In this document: positions 35,016 to 45,099 of the stretch, piece after piece | Layout of the letters: each line of letters starts with the position of its first letter | Position numbering within the stretch: the first letter of the stretch is position 1 | Position numbers and translations under genes: made by a program | NCBI GenBank assembly: GCA_024707265.1 | Contig: JANQAB010000002.1 | Location: 702,188 to 766,187 of the forward strand | DNA: 64,000 nucleotides | DNA from: Sporocytophaga sp. | GTDB taxonomy: Bacteria; Bacteroidota; Bacteroidia; Cytophagales; Cytophagaceae | Direction: 5' to 3' | Notes under the pieces: generated by a model | Told to the model about the DNA's origin: nothing | What the model saw: the letters and a program-made list of their open reading frames with translations, nothing else | Database searches by the model: none

Positions 35016-36416
35016 ATGTTACTAACTATTACAACAAAGCATAAACCTGCAACAGATCTGGGATATTTATTACATAAACATCCCGATAAGTTACAAAGCT
35101 TCGACACCTCTTTTGGTAAGATGTATGTCTTTTATCCGGAATCTTCAGAAGAAAGGTCAACCATAGCTTTGTTACTTGATGTTGATCCTGTAGCTCTGGT
35201 ACGCAATCATAAAGGACCTTCCGGAGAAGGGTTTGCATTGGAACATTATGTAAATGACAGGCCTTATGTTGCTTCTTCTTTTATGTCTGTTGCTATTAGC
35301 AAAGCTTTCAGATCTGCTATGAGCGGAATTTGTAAAGACAAACCTTATCTGGTTGATAGGGTACTTCCCTTAGAAGTAAAGATACAGTTGTTGCCATCAC
35401 GAGGAGGAGAAGCTTTCTTAAGAAGTCTGTTTGAGCCAATGGGATATCAGGTCGAACTGAAGAGGTATGAATTGGATACCAAATATCCTGAATGGGGTAT
35501 GAGCAGATATTTTTCTGTGACTCTTAGAAATGAGTTAAAGATGAAAGATCTGTTAGCTCATCTCTACGTTTTGATTCCGGTACTGGATAATGATAAGCAT
35601 TACTGGATAAGCGAGCATGAAGTTCAGAAGCTTGAAGAAAAAGGAAGTGGCTGGCTGGAACAACATCCGGAAAAAGAACTGATCATAAAAAGGTATCTGA
35701 AGAACGTTGGAGCATACACCAGATTAGCCAAGTCCAGACTTTCTGAAGAAGAGATGATAGAAAACGAAGAGGAGGTAAGTCCCAACGATCAAGTAAAAGA
35801 AGAAAAGAAAATATCTCTTCACCAGCAAAGACTTAATAAGGCGCTGGACGAACTTAAACTTTCCGGAGCGCAAAGTGTGCTCGATTTAGGTTGCGGAGAA
35901 GGTAAACTGTTAAAGCTGCTTATGAAGGAAGCGCAATTCGATAATATAGTAGGAATGGATGTTTCTTATCGCACTCTTGAAATTGCAAAGGTCAGATTGA
36001 ATTACGAAAGGCTGCCTCAGAAGCAAAAGGAAAGGCTCAGATTGATTCATGGTTCCCTTACTTACAGAGATAAACGATTGAAAGGTTTTGATGCAGCTGC
36101 TGTTATTGAAGTGATAGAACACCTTGATCTTTCAAGACTGGCTTCCTTTGAGAGGGTAGTGTTTGAATCTGCAAGGCCATTAACTGTAGTGATCACTACT
36201 CCAAATGCTGAATACAATGTTAAATATGAAGCATTAAGCGAGGGGGCATTCAGACATAGTGATCACCGTTTCGAATGGACAAGAGCAGAGTTTGAAAGGT
36301 GGGCTTCCGGAATAGCAACAAAGTATAATTATGAAGTGAGGTTTGAACCAATTGGTGATTGGGATGAGGAAGTCGGCGCCCCAAGTCAGATGGGTGTATT
36401 TAAAATAAAGAATTAG
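35016..36416 (+). CDS. hen1: Hen1: 3'-terminal RNA ribose 2'-O-methyltransferase
   Basis: The start MLLTITTKHKPATDLGYLLH is the classic beginning of bacterial Hen1. The N-terminal half is the Pnkp ligase-activating domain. The C-terminal half is the methyltransferase: SAM motif VLDLGCGEGKLLKLL near residue 287, the manganese site EVIEHLD near 363-369 and the HRFEWTRAEF block near 415. It methylates the 2'-OH of the 3' end of a ribotoxin-cleaved RNA before Pnkp seals it, so the repaired RNA resists recutting. It is the first gene of the repair operon, with pnkp 6 bp downstream, and sits behind a possible attenuator. Confidence 0.95.
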   Translation: MLLTITTKHKPATDLGYLLHKHPDKLQSFDTSFGKMYVFYPESSEERSTIALLLDVDPVALVRNHKGPSGEGFALEHYVNDRPYVASSFMSVAISKAFRSAMSGICKDKPYLVDRVLPLEVKIQLLPSRGGEAFLRSLFEPMGYQVELKRYELDTKYPEWGMSRYFSVTLRNELKMKDLLAHLYVLIPVLDNDKHYWISEHEVQKLEEKGSGWLEQHPEKELIIKRYLKNVGAYTRLAKSRLSEEEMIENEEEVSPNDQVKEEKKISLHQQRLNKALDELKLSGAQSVLDLGCGEGKLLKLLMKEAQFDNIVGMDVSYRTLEIAKVRLNYERLPQKQKERLRLIHGSLTYRDKRLKGFDAAAVIEVIEHLDLSRLASFERVVFESARPLTVVITTPNAEYNVKYEALSEGAFRHSDHRFEWTRAEFERWASGIATKYNYEVRFEPIGDWDEEVGAPSQMGVFKIKN

Positions 36417-36422
36417 AATTGT

Positions 36423-38994
36423 ATGGAAATAAAAATACCGGAATTAGCATTAGTGATGCTTATAGGAGCGTCTGGATCTGGTAAATCTACTTTTGCAAGA
36501 AGACACTTTAAGAGTACGGAAATCTTAACTTCTGACTTCTGCAGAGCTATTGTGTCTGATGACGAAAATGACCAGAGTGCAACGGAGGATGCCTTTAGTG
36601 TATTGAAATATATTGCTGGTATCAGATTAAAAAAGAGGTTTGTTAACTGTTATAGATGCAACCAACGTTCAGCCGGAAGCAAGAAAAGATTTTATAAGCC
36701 TGGCGAGAGAATACCATTGTCTTCCTGTAGCCATTGTGCTGGATCTTCCTGAAAGGGTTTTACAGGATAGGCATAAAGGCCGGGCAGATAGAGATTTTGG
36801 TCCCCATGTTATACCAATGCAAAGGTCACAGTTGAGAAGATCTTTGAAATATCTGGGGAGGGAAGGTGTCAGACATATTCATATCCTTAACTCAGAAGAG
36901 AAAGTTGAATCAGTACAAGGGATAGCAAGAGATCCTTTATATAATAATCTGAAGCACTTGCCTGGCCCTTTTGATATCATTGGTGATGTCCATGGTTGCT
37001 ATGATGAGCTTGTGAAGTTGTTGAAGGAGCTGAATTATACATTCGAATCTGTAGCATATGATCTTGTTAATTTTGGAATAAAGGTACGTCATTCCGAAGG
37101 CAGGAAAGCTGTATTTCTGGGAGACCTTGTGGATAGAGGTCCAAAGACTCCCCAAGTTTTAAAACTTGTGATGAGCATGGTTCAGGATGGTTCTGCTTTG
37201 TGTGTTCCGGGAAACCATGATGCAAAGCTTTTGAAAAAGCTGAAAGGATCTGATGTTAAATTAAAACATGGTCTTGCAGAAACGGTAGAACAATTATCCG
37301 CGGAGGAGCCGGAATTAATATCAAAGGTGCAGGACTTTCTTGAAGGACTTGTTAGTCACTATGTATTGGATGGAGGGAATCTTGTTGTAGCCCACGCTGG
37401 CTTGAAAGAGGAAATGCATGGAAGAGGTTCCGGTGCTGTTCGCACGTTTTGTATGTATGGTGAAACCACCGGTGAGACGGATGAATTCGGACTTCCCGTT
37501 AGGTATAACTGGGCATCAGATTATAAAGGAAAAGCAATGGTGGTATATGGTCACACACCTATCCCCAATCCTCAGTGGCTGAACAGAACGATATGCATTG
37601 ATACCGGTTGCGTATTCGGAGGAAAACTCACGGCGTTGAGATATCCTGAGAAGGAAGTTGTTTCTGTAAATGCAGAGAAGACATATTTTGAACCATCAAG
37701 ACCGCTTGACTATAATCCCTTGACGGGGCTTTCGTTTCAGCAGGAGCATGATGACTTATTGGATATTGATGATGTGCGTGGTAAACATATTGTGGAAACT
37801 CGGTTGTTAGGTAATATAACTATAAGAGAAGATAACAGCATAGCAGCTCTGGAGGTGATGAGCAGGTTCGCTATTAACCCTAAGTGGCTGATCTATTTAC
37901 CTCCGACAATGTCCCCTTCTGAAACAAGTACAAGAGCAGGATATTTGGAGCATCCGGAAGAAGCATTAAAGTATTATGCGACCCAAGGTGTGGAGACTGT
38001 TGTGTGTGAAGAAAAGCATATGGGCTCAAGAGCTGTTGTTATTGTCTGTAAAGATGAAAATGCAGCACTCAAAACCTTTGGAGTGGAAAATGAAGGTATT
38101 GGGGTTTGTTATACCAGAACGGGCAGAGCGTTCTTTCACGAAGACCAACTGGAAAAAGACTTTCTGGAGAAGATCAATAGAGCTTTAACCTCGTCCGGCT
38201 TCTGGGATAAGTTCAATACAGATTGGGTTTGTCTTGACTGTGAATTAATGCCTTGGTCAGCAAAGGCTCAGGCATTGCTTAAAGATCAATATGCTGCTGT
38301 AGGGGCTGCTTCTGCTGCTGCATTGCCATTTGTTACAGAGGCCCTTCAGATGGCTAAAGACAGAGGTATAGCAGCGGATAGCTTATTGGCAGAATTTGTT
38401 TCTAAGAATGAGATGTCCGGAAGGTTTATAGATTCATACAGGCAGTATTGCTGGACTGTCAATTCACTGGATGATTATCAATTGGCGCCATTCCACATCC
38501 TTGCAACAGAAGGCGCTGTGCACACTGACAAAGATCATATCTGGCACATGGAAAATATCAGGTCCATTTGTGAGACAGATACGGGATTGTTAATTGTTAC
38601 GCCCTATAAAGTAGTTGATCTGAAGAATGAAGAAGCAATAAATGGAGTCACCAACTGGTGGAATGACCTGACCGAATCCGGTGGAGAAGGAATGGTAATA
38701 AAACCATTAAACTTTATCAGCAAGGGGGCAAAGGGTATTTTACAGCCGGCTATTAAGTGTAGAGGAAAGGAGTATTTAAGGATTATCTATGGTCCTACCT
38801 ATTCTGCTCCTGAAAATTTAACAAGGCTGAAAGAACGCAGTGTCGGTGGAAAGAGAGCGCTCGCTTTGCGTGAGTTTGCTTTGGGGGCAGAGGGATTAGA
38901 AAGGTTTGTGAGAAAAGAACCTTTAAGAAAAATACATGAATGTGTATTCGGAGTATTGGCTCTGGAAAGCGAAGCCATAGATCCGAGATTGTAA
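36423..38994 (+). CDS. pnkp: Pnkp: polynucleotide kinase-phosphatase-ligase, one-base frameshift
   Basis: All three domains are present. The 5'-kinase has the P-loop GASGSGKST near residues 14-22. The 2',3'-phosphatase has GDVHGCYDE near 186 and GDLVDRGP, PGNHD. The ligase-like adenylyltransferase has KHMGSR near residue 530. It heals and seals broken tRNA with Hen1. The first frame stops at 36752; the true continuation (GLLTVIDATNVQPEARKDFI) is in the next frame. The break is in six A near 36630-36635; removing one gives a single 856-residue protein of normal length. Confidence 0.93.
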
Positions 38995-39013
38995 ATGTTT
39001 TAAAAGATTAATT

Positions 39014-39538
39014 ATGAGTTTAGTAATAGTAGATGTAGAGGCTGATGGTCCGATTCCCGGAAAGTATAGTATGGTGAGCTTCGGAGCAATTGTGTTAGAA
39101 CCTTCGTTGTCAAAGACTTTTTATGGAAAAGTGAAACCTGTCTCTGAGGCATGGATACCTGAAGCGCTTGCTGTTAGCGGGTTTACAAGGGAGGAACATT
39201 CCTCCTTTGATGAACCGCATGACGTGATGGCAGATTTCGAATTATGGCTCAAGGAAAATGTAAAAGGCAAACCTGTGTTTCTTTCAGATAACCTTGCTTT
39301 TGACTGGCAGTGGATTAATTATTATTTCCACTATTATTTAGGTAGAAATCCTTTTGGGTTCAGCGGAAGACGCATCGGAGACCTGTATTCAGGTATGGTA
39401 GGAGATCTTATGAAAGGATCAGAATGGAAGAGATTCCGAAAGACAGAGCATACACATAATCCTGTTGATGATGCAAGAGGTAATGCGGAAGCTTTGTTAA
39501 AATTAAGAGAGATGGGGTTGAAGTTCCCATTTAAATAA
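39014..39538 (+). CDS. DEDDh 3'-5' exonuclease
   Basis: The 174-residue protein is a stand-alone RNase H-fold exonuclease. Visible catalytic residues are Asp7 and Glu9 in VIVDVEADGP, the aspartate in SDNLAFDWQW near residue 97, and the His-x4-Asp pair in HNPVDDARGN near 153-158. It probably trims 3' ends of RNA, here before or after repair. It starts 19 bp after pnkp and belongs to the same operon. A similar fold also occurs in RNase T and DNA proofreading subunits, so the RNA preference is inferred from context. Confidence 0.87.
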   Translation: MSLVIVDVEADGPIPGKYSMVSFGAIVLEPSLSKTFYGKVKPVSEAWIPEALAVSGFTREEHSSFDEPHDVMADFELWLKENVKGKPVFLSDNLAFDWQWINYYFHYYLGRNPFGFSGRRIGDLYSGMVGDLMKGSEWKRFRKTEHTHNPVDDARGNAEALLKLREMGLKFPFK

Positions 39539-39560
39539 GTTACAGCAATATTTTATTTTT

Positions 39561-39947
39561 ATGAAATTAAAGAAATTATTCAGACCAGTAGGAGTGAAAG
39601 AGCTTGCACTTATAAAAGAGTCCGGGATGAAAGCCTATCCTCCTCGTTTTTCATGGCAACCCATTTTTTATCCTGTGTTGAATTTTGAATATGCAGCCCA
39701 GATAGCAAAAGAGTGGAACACAGAGGATGAGTCTTCCGGATATGCCGGTTTTGTTACAGAGTTTGAAATTCAGGAAGAATACTTTCTTACTTTCAAAGTG
39801 GAGAATGTAGGAGGTAAAATCTATGAAGAACTTTGGGTACCTTCTGAACAGCTTTATGAATTCAATGAAAATATAATCAATGGAATTCGCATAGTGGCTG
39901 GGTTTTATGGAGATAAGTTTTCGGGAGAACGAGGTTATGAAAATTAA
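39561..39947 (+). CDS. ADP-ribosylation/crystallin J1-annotated small protein
   Basis: This 128-residue protein matches a widespread small family named in databases as 'ADP-ribosylation/crystallin J1': LFRPVGVKELALIKESG near the start, AYPPRF-x4-PIFYPVLN and EYAAQIAKEWN, and LWVPSEQLYEFN. The name comes from an automatic label and the fold is not established. The gene lies 22 bp after the exonuclease and ends at the operon terminator, so it may act on NAD or on a phosphorylated RNA end, or be unrelated; the role is open. Confidence 0.65.
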   Translation: MKLKKLFRPVGVKELALIKESGMKAYPPRFSWQPIFYPVLNFEYAAQIAKEWNTEDESSGYAGFVTEFEIQEEYFLTFKVENVGGKIYEELWVPSEQLYEFNENIINGIRIVAGFYGDKFSGERGYEN

Positions 39948-39981
39948 AAGGGATTAGGGGTTTTGTAATCCCTTTTCTCTT
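39946..39981 (+). terminator. Terminator of the hen1-pnkp operon
   Basis: AAAAGGGATTA (39946-39956) pairs perfectly with TAATCCCTTTT (39966-39976), followed by CTCTTTTATT. It overlaps the last gene's stop codon. Confidence 0.85.
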
Positions 39982-40150
39982 TTATTTACAGCAGTTTTAA
40001 AAGTTGAGCTTTGAATGATAATGGATTAAATGTATTGCGACTTAATTTGAAAGAAGTGTTTGCTGATTTTTTCAATATCTTTTAAATGAACATAACTCTT
40101 ATTTCAATCCTTCATTTTATATTTGTCTTGTTCATTAAAATTTTCATTCA

Positions 40151-40447
40151 ATGCTTACCCATCACGTTTTATTCTGGCTGAAAGCCGATACTACCGAAGA
40201 TCAGAAGAAGGCATTTCGTGCCGGACTTGATTCCCTTATTAAAGTTGAAACTGTAAAGTCAATGTATGTAGGAACTCCAGCTCCTATTAGCAGACCTGTT
40301 GTGGATACTACTTATACATTTTCATTAGTGATCGTATTTGAAGACCTTGCTGGTCATGATGTATATCAAGTGCATCCGGTACATAAAGCATTTCTGGAAG
40401 AGTTCAGGCAATATTTTGAGAAAGTAGTTATATATGATGCTCATTAA
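40151..40447 (+). CDS. Dabb-family stress-responsive alpha-beta barrel protein
   Basis: The 98-residue product has the Dabb (stress-responsive A/B barrel) signature: LTHHVLFWLKADTTEDQKKA, then VVDTTYTFSLVIVFEDLAGH and VYQVHPVHKAFLEEF. Dimeric proteins of this fold bind small hydrophobic ligands or catalyse cyclisation. It lies 204 bp after the repair operon and ends at its own strong terminator, so it is probably monocistronic. Confidence 0.86.
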   Translation: MLTHHVLFWLKADTTEDQKKAFRAGLDSLIKVETVKSMYVGTPAPISRPVVDTTYTFSLVIVFEDLAGHDVYQVHPVHKAFLEEFRQYFEKVVIYDAH

Positions 40448-40470
40448 CTATCAAATATTCTGATATTAAT

Positions 40471-40507
40471 AAAAAAGCTCTTTGTTCATCAACAAAGAGC
40501 TTTTTTA
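40471..40507 (+). terminator. Terminator of the Dabb gene
   Basis: AAAAAAGCTCTTTGTT (40471-40486) pairs perfectly with AACAAAGAGCTTTTTT (40491-40506) around a 4-base loop. Confidence 0.9.
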
Positions 40508-40648
40508 TTAAATAGGACTTATACTAGACTTGTAGAAGGAAAAGACCTCCTTCATATTTCTCTTTTAGGACGTAATAGTTTAAGGGAAAACAAGGGAGTA
40601 AATTAACCTTTTAGTTTGTCAGCTGTTGAATTTAAAATGGGGGTATGT

Positions 40649-40951
40649 ATGAAAAGGATATTCACTTATTTGATAGTTACTTTAGGGGCATTTTCCTCGG
40701 GATGCAATAGTAATGGTTCAGGAAATGATACTGCAGATCGTGTTAAGAGCGAGCAGAAAGCTTTGAAAAGAAGATCTAAATCGGAGAAGAATCTTGATAA
40801 GCAGCATGCCAAGGAGAATGTGAAATTTGAAAAGAAAAGAATGAAAGCTGATGAGAAATCGGGCAGCGTTATTGAAATCCCTAAAAGCGAACGTGGGTTA
40901 GAGGAGGCTAAGAGGGACAAAAAGAGAATGGATAAAGATATGCTCTTTTGA
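40649..40951 (+). CDS. Small charged lipoprotein
   Basis: An ATG at 40649 (an upstream TTG at 40616 is less likely) gives a lipoprotein signal MKRIFTYLIVTLGAFSSGC, then about 80 residues almost all Lys, Arg, Glu, Asp and Ser (QKALKRRSKSEKNLDKQHAK). The mature part is probably a long helix or disordered. No family is recognised. It precedes another lipoprotein gene. Confidence 0.6.
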   Translation: MKRIFTYLIVTLGAFSSGCNSNGSGNDTADRVKSEQKALKRRSKSEKNLDKQHAKENVKFEKKRMKADEKSGSVIEIPKSERGLEEAKRDKKRMDKDMLF

Positions 40952-41017
40952 TTTTTTGGTATTATTTTTATAATTAGTTATATTTTTTTATATTTAGGGT
41001 AAACAAAAACTACTCTT

Positions 41018-42040
41018 ATGAAAAAGATTTTTTATTATGTAATTCCATTGCTATTATTTTTCAGTGCTTGTCAAAAAGAGGAGAAAAAGGAGTTTATTGG
41101 TCCTGAATATAAAGTGGCAAGTTCTGGTTTTAATGTGGTTTCAAATTTTTCGTTTAATCTAAGTAACGTAAATTTTGCAACCGGCGATCAGCAATTTTTC
41201 AAAGCACAATTTAACGAAAGTGCCTCCTGGACAATTGAGGTAAAAGGACTGACTTCACAAGCAGTAAAAACCATTACTGGCCTAAGCGACAGAGTGGATG
41301 AAAGTAATTCGTCGTGGTTAGGTACACATGATGATTTTATATTCTTCCAATCAGGCGAAGAAGTGGAAGCAACTCTTTCTATTCTGGGGGTTAAAGATCC
41401 TCAAAAGGTGAATTTTAAAATCACAAATGCCAGAATCTATCCTGGTGCAAAAGAGATGGGAAATGGTTTTGAAGGATGGGTAAAAAATAGTCCTGAATGG
41501 TGGTATAGTCCCTATTTCGATAAATCGGATTCAATTTTCGGAGGGTTAGTTACAGCTCCAAAATTGGAAGAAAAGTATGCCTTTAAACTATCTGGAATAG
41601 ATAATAATAATAATTTTTATATTGGGGCTGTTAGGAGAACTTTACCTAGGAATTTCCTTACTTCTGCGAATAAAGATTTTTATGTAAATGTTTATGCTTA
41701 CGGAAATGGAAGTAATACATCCACACTGAAGATATCATTGAAGCATGACTCTGATTCAAAGTTCTCGTATGGGACATCTCAAGGTTACGATGATAAAAAG
41801 GATGATGCCTATGAATATTCTATACCTTTAAATTTTAATGGATGGAAACTGATTAGCGTTCATTATAGTGCTTTTACCAGAACTCCAGACAAGGATTTTG
41901 GGGGAAGTGGTCCAAATATTAAAGATCCGGGTAAACTTGTATTTGTGGATTTTGCATTGCTTACCAAAACAGTAGGAGAAAAGGCAGAAGTTGTTTTAGA
42001 TTACCCTACAATTACATTTGAAAAGGCATTTATGCAATAA
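41018..42040 (+). CDS. Lipoprotein with beta-sandwich features
   Basis: A lipobox LLLFFSACQKE (Cys18) shows export to the outer or inner membrane. The mature 320 residues are rich in beta strands and aromatic residues (SFNLSNVNFATGDQQFFKAQ; WVKNSPEWWYSPYFDKSD). This pattern resembles Bacteroidota surface lipoproteins with a carbohydrate-binding-like jelly roll, but I do not recognise a named family. It is monocistronic with a perfect palindromic terminator. Confidence 0.7.
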   Translation: MKKIFYYVIPLLLFFSACQKEEKKEFIGPEYKVASSGFNVVSNFSFNLSNVNFATGDQQFFKAQFNESASWTIEVKGLTSQAVKTITGLSDRVDESNSSWLGTHDDFIFFQSGEEVEATLSILGVKDPQKVNFKITNARIYPGAKEMGNGFEGWVKNSPEWWYSPYFDKSDSIFGGLVTAPKLEEKYAFKLSGIDNNNNFYIGAVRRTLPRNFLTSANKDFYVNVYAYGNGSNTSTLKISLKHDSDSKFSYGTSQGYDDKKDDAYEYSIPLNFNGWKLISVHYSAFTRTPDKDFGGSGPNIKDPGKLVFVDFALLTKTVGEKAEVVLDYPTITFEKAFMQ

Positions 42041-42066
42041 ATAAACTGTTGGTTTTATCAGTTAAA

Positions 42067-42099
42067 TAAGGAGCTGACTATTAATAGTCAGCTCCTTAT
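42067..42099 (+). terminator. Palindromic terminator after the lipoprotein gene
   Basis: TAAGGAGCTGACTATT is followed directly by its exact reverse complement, ending at 42098. This makes a 32-base perfect palindrome, 26 bp after the stop codon. Confidence 0.85.
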
Positions 42100-42301
42100 G
42101 TTTTTAGCGATATTCTGATAAATAAAAGCTTTAACTGAGTAACAATAGTGTAACCTTTCCGCATCATACTTTTAAATCTTTGAATGTGTGAATAAAATCT
42201 TTGAATAGTCTTTTAATGAACAGTTTTTTTTTACCATTTTTAAAGGTTTAAAAAGAAAAAGACGTATACTAATTTATAATTATTAAAATTTATTTTGTTT
42301 T

Positions 42302-43555
42302 ATGGGGTTAGGATTTTCGATTAAAGGGAAGGTAAATGGAACAACTGATTCAGAATCGATTCTTCAAATAATTGCTGATTATACAGAAGCTGAAAGCAAA
42401 GGAATTTTTGCAACTTTTCTTGAAATTGACCTGGAAGAGGATACACTTTATCTGAGCTTTCATCCTTGTGAAGAGCCTGTTAGCTTGTTTGTGGAAGACG
42501 AAATCCTTTTCTGCTCGGCAAAAACCAATAGTGTAGGACCTGGTTATCATGCATACCTCATAGAGTTTTTTGAAAAGGCTGGTAAGGACTTATCAATTGA
42601 CTGGGTGTGGAATGAAACTACTGATGATGAAAGCTTTGGTGATGAGACAGGTTATCAGGAACATAAAGATTTTCCTGAGTTGCAGGAATGTATGGCGGAA
42701 TGGCTTCAAATGCTGTCAACTATATTTCTGAAAGATGATCAGAAAGGATATCTCGTATCTCTGCCGGCAAATACACCAAGAGTTGCTCATAAAGATTTCT
42801 TTGTAGCCTCCTCTTTGGGCTTCTGGACCAGAAACTGGTTTGAAGAATTACAGAATAAAGATCTAACAGAATTAGAAAAATACGGGAAGCAGTTTTTTAT
42901 CTGGTGGGATAAAGAGCCGGATGCACGTTTCCTTGTCAGAACAGGGGTAGCCCTTCTTAATGCTGACTGTGGCTGGCATGCTCCGCTGGATGATGATGAG
43001 ATGATGCTTTATGAAATCATTGATAAATGCTTTGAAGAAGCAAAAAAGCTGAATCCTGATGTAATTGTGCCAGAAAAAGATTGGGAATATATCAAAGCTT
43101 ATCTGGAAGGTGAAGAAGATGTCGAAATTCCTGAAAGTCCTCTTGGGTTTAGAAAGAATGAAGTTACCTATGATATCGCAGGTGAATGGAAAATAACTGT
43201 ACCAGGCTTTTTCTACTCAGGCCTTGATGAAGAAACTGAAGTGTTCTGGTTTGGAGATAAAACGATAAGAAATACAGTATATTCATTTGACTCAGAGACA
43301 ACTCCTGACGAAATGCTGGCTTCACTCCTCAGTGAAGAAGATTATCCGAGTGCTGAAAAGATACTTTTTAATGAAGGTAAAATTAAAGGCCATGGATATG
43401 TTTATTACTATATAAATGCAGAGGAAGAAGCTGAATATTGGCTGCTACAGGGAGTAAAAGTAGAAGAGGGTTCTTTCATATTTACAACTATCTGCTTTGC
43501 TAGTATGGACGAAAAGGATTGGGCTATAGAGGTATGGAATTCTATTACACACTAA
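42302..43555 (+). CDS. Acidic protein of unknown function
   Basis: The 417-residue protein is strongly acidic (many Asp/Glu) and cytoplasmic, with no signal peptide or membrane segment. The N-terminal 90 residues (MGLGFSIKGKVNGTTDSESI; LYLSFHPCEEPVSLF) look like a compact alpha-beta domain. The middle has WLQMLSTIFLKDDQKGYLVS, and the end (GEWKITVPGFFYSGLDEETE) recalls SMI1/KNR4-like or immunity-type folds, but this is weak. No family was identified. It starts after a 200-bp gap with two TTTGAAT repeats. Confidence 0.6.
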   Translation: MGLGFSIKGKVNGTTDSESILQIIADYTEAESKGIFATFLEIDLEEDTLYLSFHPCEEPVSLFVEDEILFCSAKTNSVGPGYHAYLIEFFEKAGKDLSIDWVWNETTDDESFGDETGYQEHKDFPELQECMAEWLQMLSTIFLKDDQKGYLVSLPANTPRVAHKDFFVASSLGFWTRNWFEELQNKDLTELEKYGKQFFIWWDKEPDARFLVRTGVALLNADCGWHAPLDDDEMMLYEIIDKCFEEAKKLNPDVIVPEKDWEYIKAYLEGEEDVEIPESPLGFRKNEVTYDIAGEWKITVPGFFYSGLDEETEVFWFGDKTIRNTVYSFDSETTPDEMLASLLSEEDYPSAEKILFNEGKIKGHGYVYYYINAEEEAEYWLLQGVKVEEGSFIFTTICFASMDEKDWAIEVWNSITH

Positions 43556-43572
43556 AATTATAATAAATTACC

Positions 43573-44973
43573 ATGAAAATTTTTTTATTTATACTTGCAG
43601 TTCTGGTAAATCTGGTTGCAATTGACTCTTTTGCTACACATATTAGAGGCGGGCAATTACTATACGATGTCAATGGAGTTAAGGCGTCTGTTCGCCTTAT
43701 CATTTATAGTAATAGAGCTTCTGTAGATGCTGGTGTCGACGATCCTACAGCCACTATAGACTGGGGAGATGGAATATCAAGTGTACTACCAAGGGCATCA
43801 AAGGCAATGATATATTTTGATACGTATGAAAATATTTATACATGAGAGCATACATTTCCTGGTACTGGTACTTATAAAGTTAGCTATACAGAATTCAACA
43901 GGACGGGTGGGGTAAGGAATATGACAAATTCTATCAATACTCCATTTTATATAGAATCAGTGGTAAGTGTTGTTTCTGGGTATACTGTTAAACTTTCAAG
44001 TCCATCCTTTTTATCACCTCCTATTTTTCACGCAGAAAAAAACAAAACTTTTACAAATAATCTATCTGTATATTCCCCGGATAAGGATAGTATTTCATAT
44101 AAACTTGTTACCTGTAAACAGGCTAGAGACGTTGACGTAGAAGGTTATTTTATTCCCGAGGAGTTTAAAATTAATCCCTATTCAGGACAGATTACCTGGG
44201 ATAAGCCTTCACTAGAAGGATTGTATAATTTTGCTGCAATGGTGGAGTTTTGGAAGAATGGTGCCAAAGTAGGTTATGTAATCAGAGACTACCAGGTAAC
44301 CGTAAACGCTGAACAACTATCCGGACAAGTATTTGAAGTAACAACATCTCATGAAATAACTCCTGGAAATAGTGTGTCTTTGGATCCAGGTGATGTTTTT
44401 TCAATGGAAGTATTGTTTCATGATACTGCAAACAGTGTTGCTAATCTCAAATATTTTGGAGAGTTGCAGAATGAAGATGGTGTGTTTAATATAACCATCG
44501 AACAGGTTACTTCAAAGGCGAGAAACTCTAATACAGCAGTTCAAAGTCCCATGTATAAAGCAACTGTGACAATGAATGTAGAAGAAAAATATAAGAGATC
44601 AACACCATATAATCTTATTTTCAGAGGAGAAACGGGGGCTTTTTTTGATAATATAAGTAATGATTTTACAATTCAGTTATATATTGGAGTGCCTGTTCCG
44701 CTTGGTGTTAATTTTAAAAGGGCAAAAGGAAATCTAAACTTAAGTTTTTACCCTGTACCTGTAAAAGATCAATTAACGGTAAAAAAGGAAAGCAACGACT
44801 CCGGAACCCTTATTATATATAATTCAGAAGGGAGAGATGTAAAAAGCATTTATCTTAGCAAAGGAGTGGTAGATACCCATTTTGGTATTGATTTAAAAAG
44901 CGGTACTTATATATATAATTTTAATTCAGACAATGGTAAGGAGTTCTCCTCAGGGAAATTTATTGTCAATTAA
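43573..44973 (+). pseudogene. T9SS-sorted secreted protein with an in-frame stop
   Basis: The signal peptide is followed by a PKD-like region (FATHIRGGQLLYDVNGVKAS; TIDWGDGISSV) and, after a TGA at 43843-43845, the same reading frame continues EHTFPGTGTYKVSYTEFNR to a T9SS type A sorting domain at the end (SFYPVPVKDQLTVKKE; LKSGTYIYNF). Family members have TWEHTFP or similar here, so a Trp codon TGG probably became TGA. A full-length 466-residue surface protein was likely the ancestor. Readthrough or a sequence error is possible. Confidence 0.75.
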
Positions 44974-45003
44974 GAAATAGAGCTTGTAAGCTTTTGATAA
45001 AGA

Positions 45004-45037
45004 ACACCCGAACTTTAAATAGTCCGGGTGTTTTTTA
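45004..45037 (+). terminator. Terminator after the T9SS gene
   Basis: ACACCCG (45004-45010) pairs with CGGGTGT (45025-45031), with a 14-base loop and a run of six T. Confidence 0.8.
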
Positions 45038-45061
45038 TGAAGAAATCTGGCTGTAATCTAA

Positions 45062-45098
45062 ATTACTTTCAGCTTTAAACTTTCAGCTTTCAGCTCAT
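45062..45098 (-). repeat. Heptanucleotide repeat tract after the GldN-like stop codon
   Basis: CTTTCAG-CTTTAAA-CTTTCAG-CTTTCAG heptamers end a few bases from the minus-strand stop codon of the gene at 45100. Read along that gene they are AGCTGAA-type units, as at 31483. Confidence 0.8.
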
Positions 45099-45099
45099 G

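Noticed and set aside
42176-42214. Two TCTTTGAAT repeats upstream of the gene at 42302 as an operator
   Set aside because: Only short direct repeats, possibly chance -7-type motifs; no symmetry.
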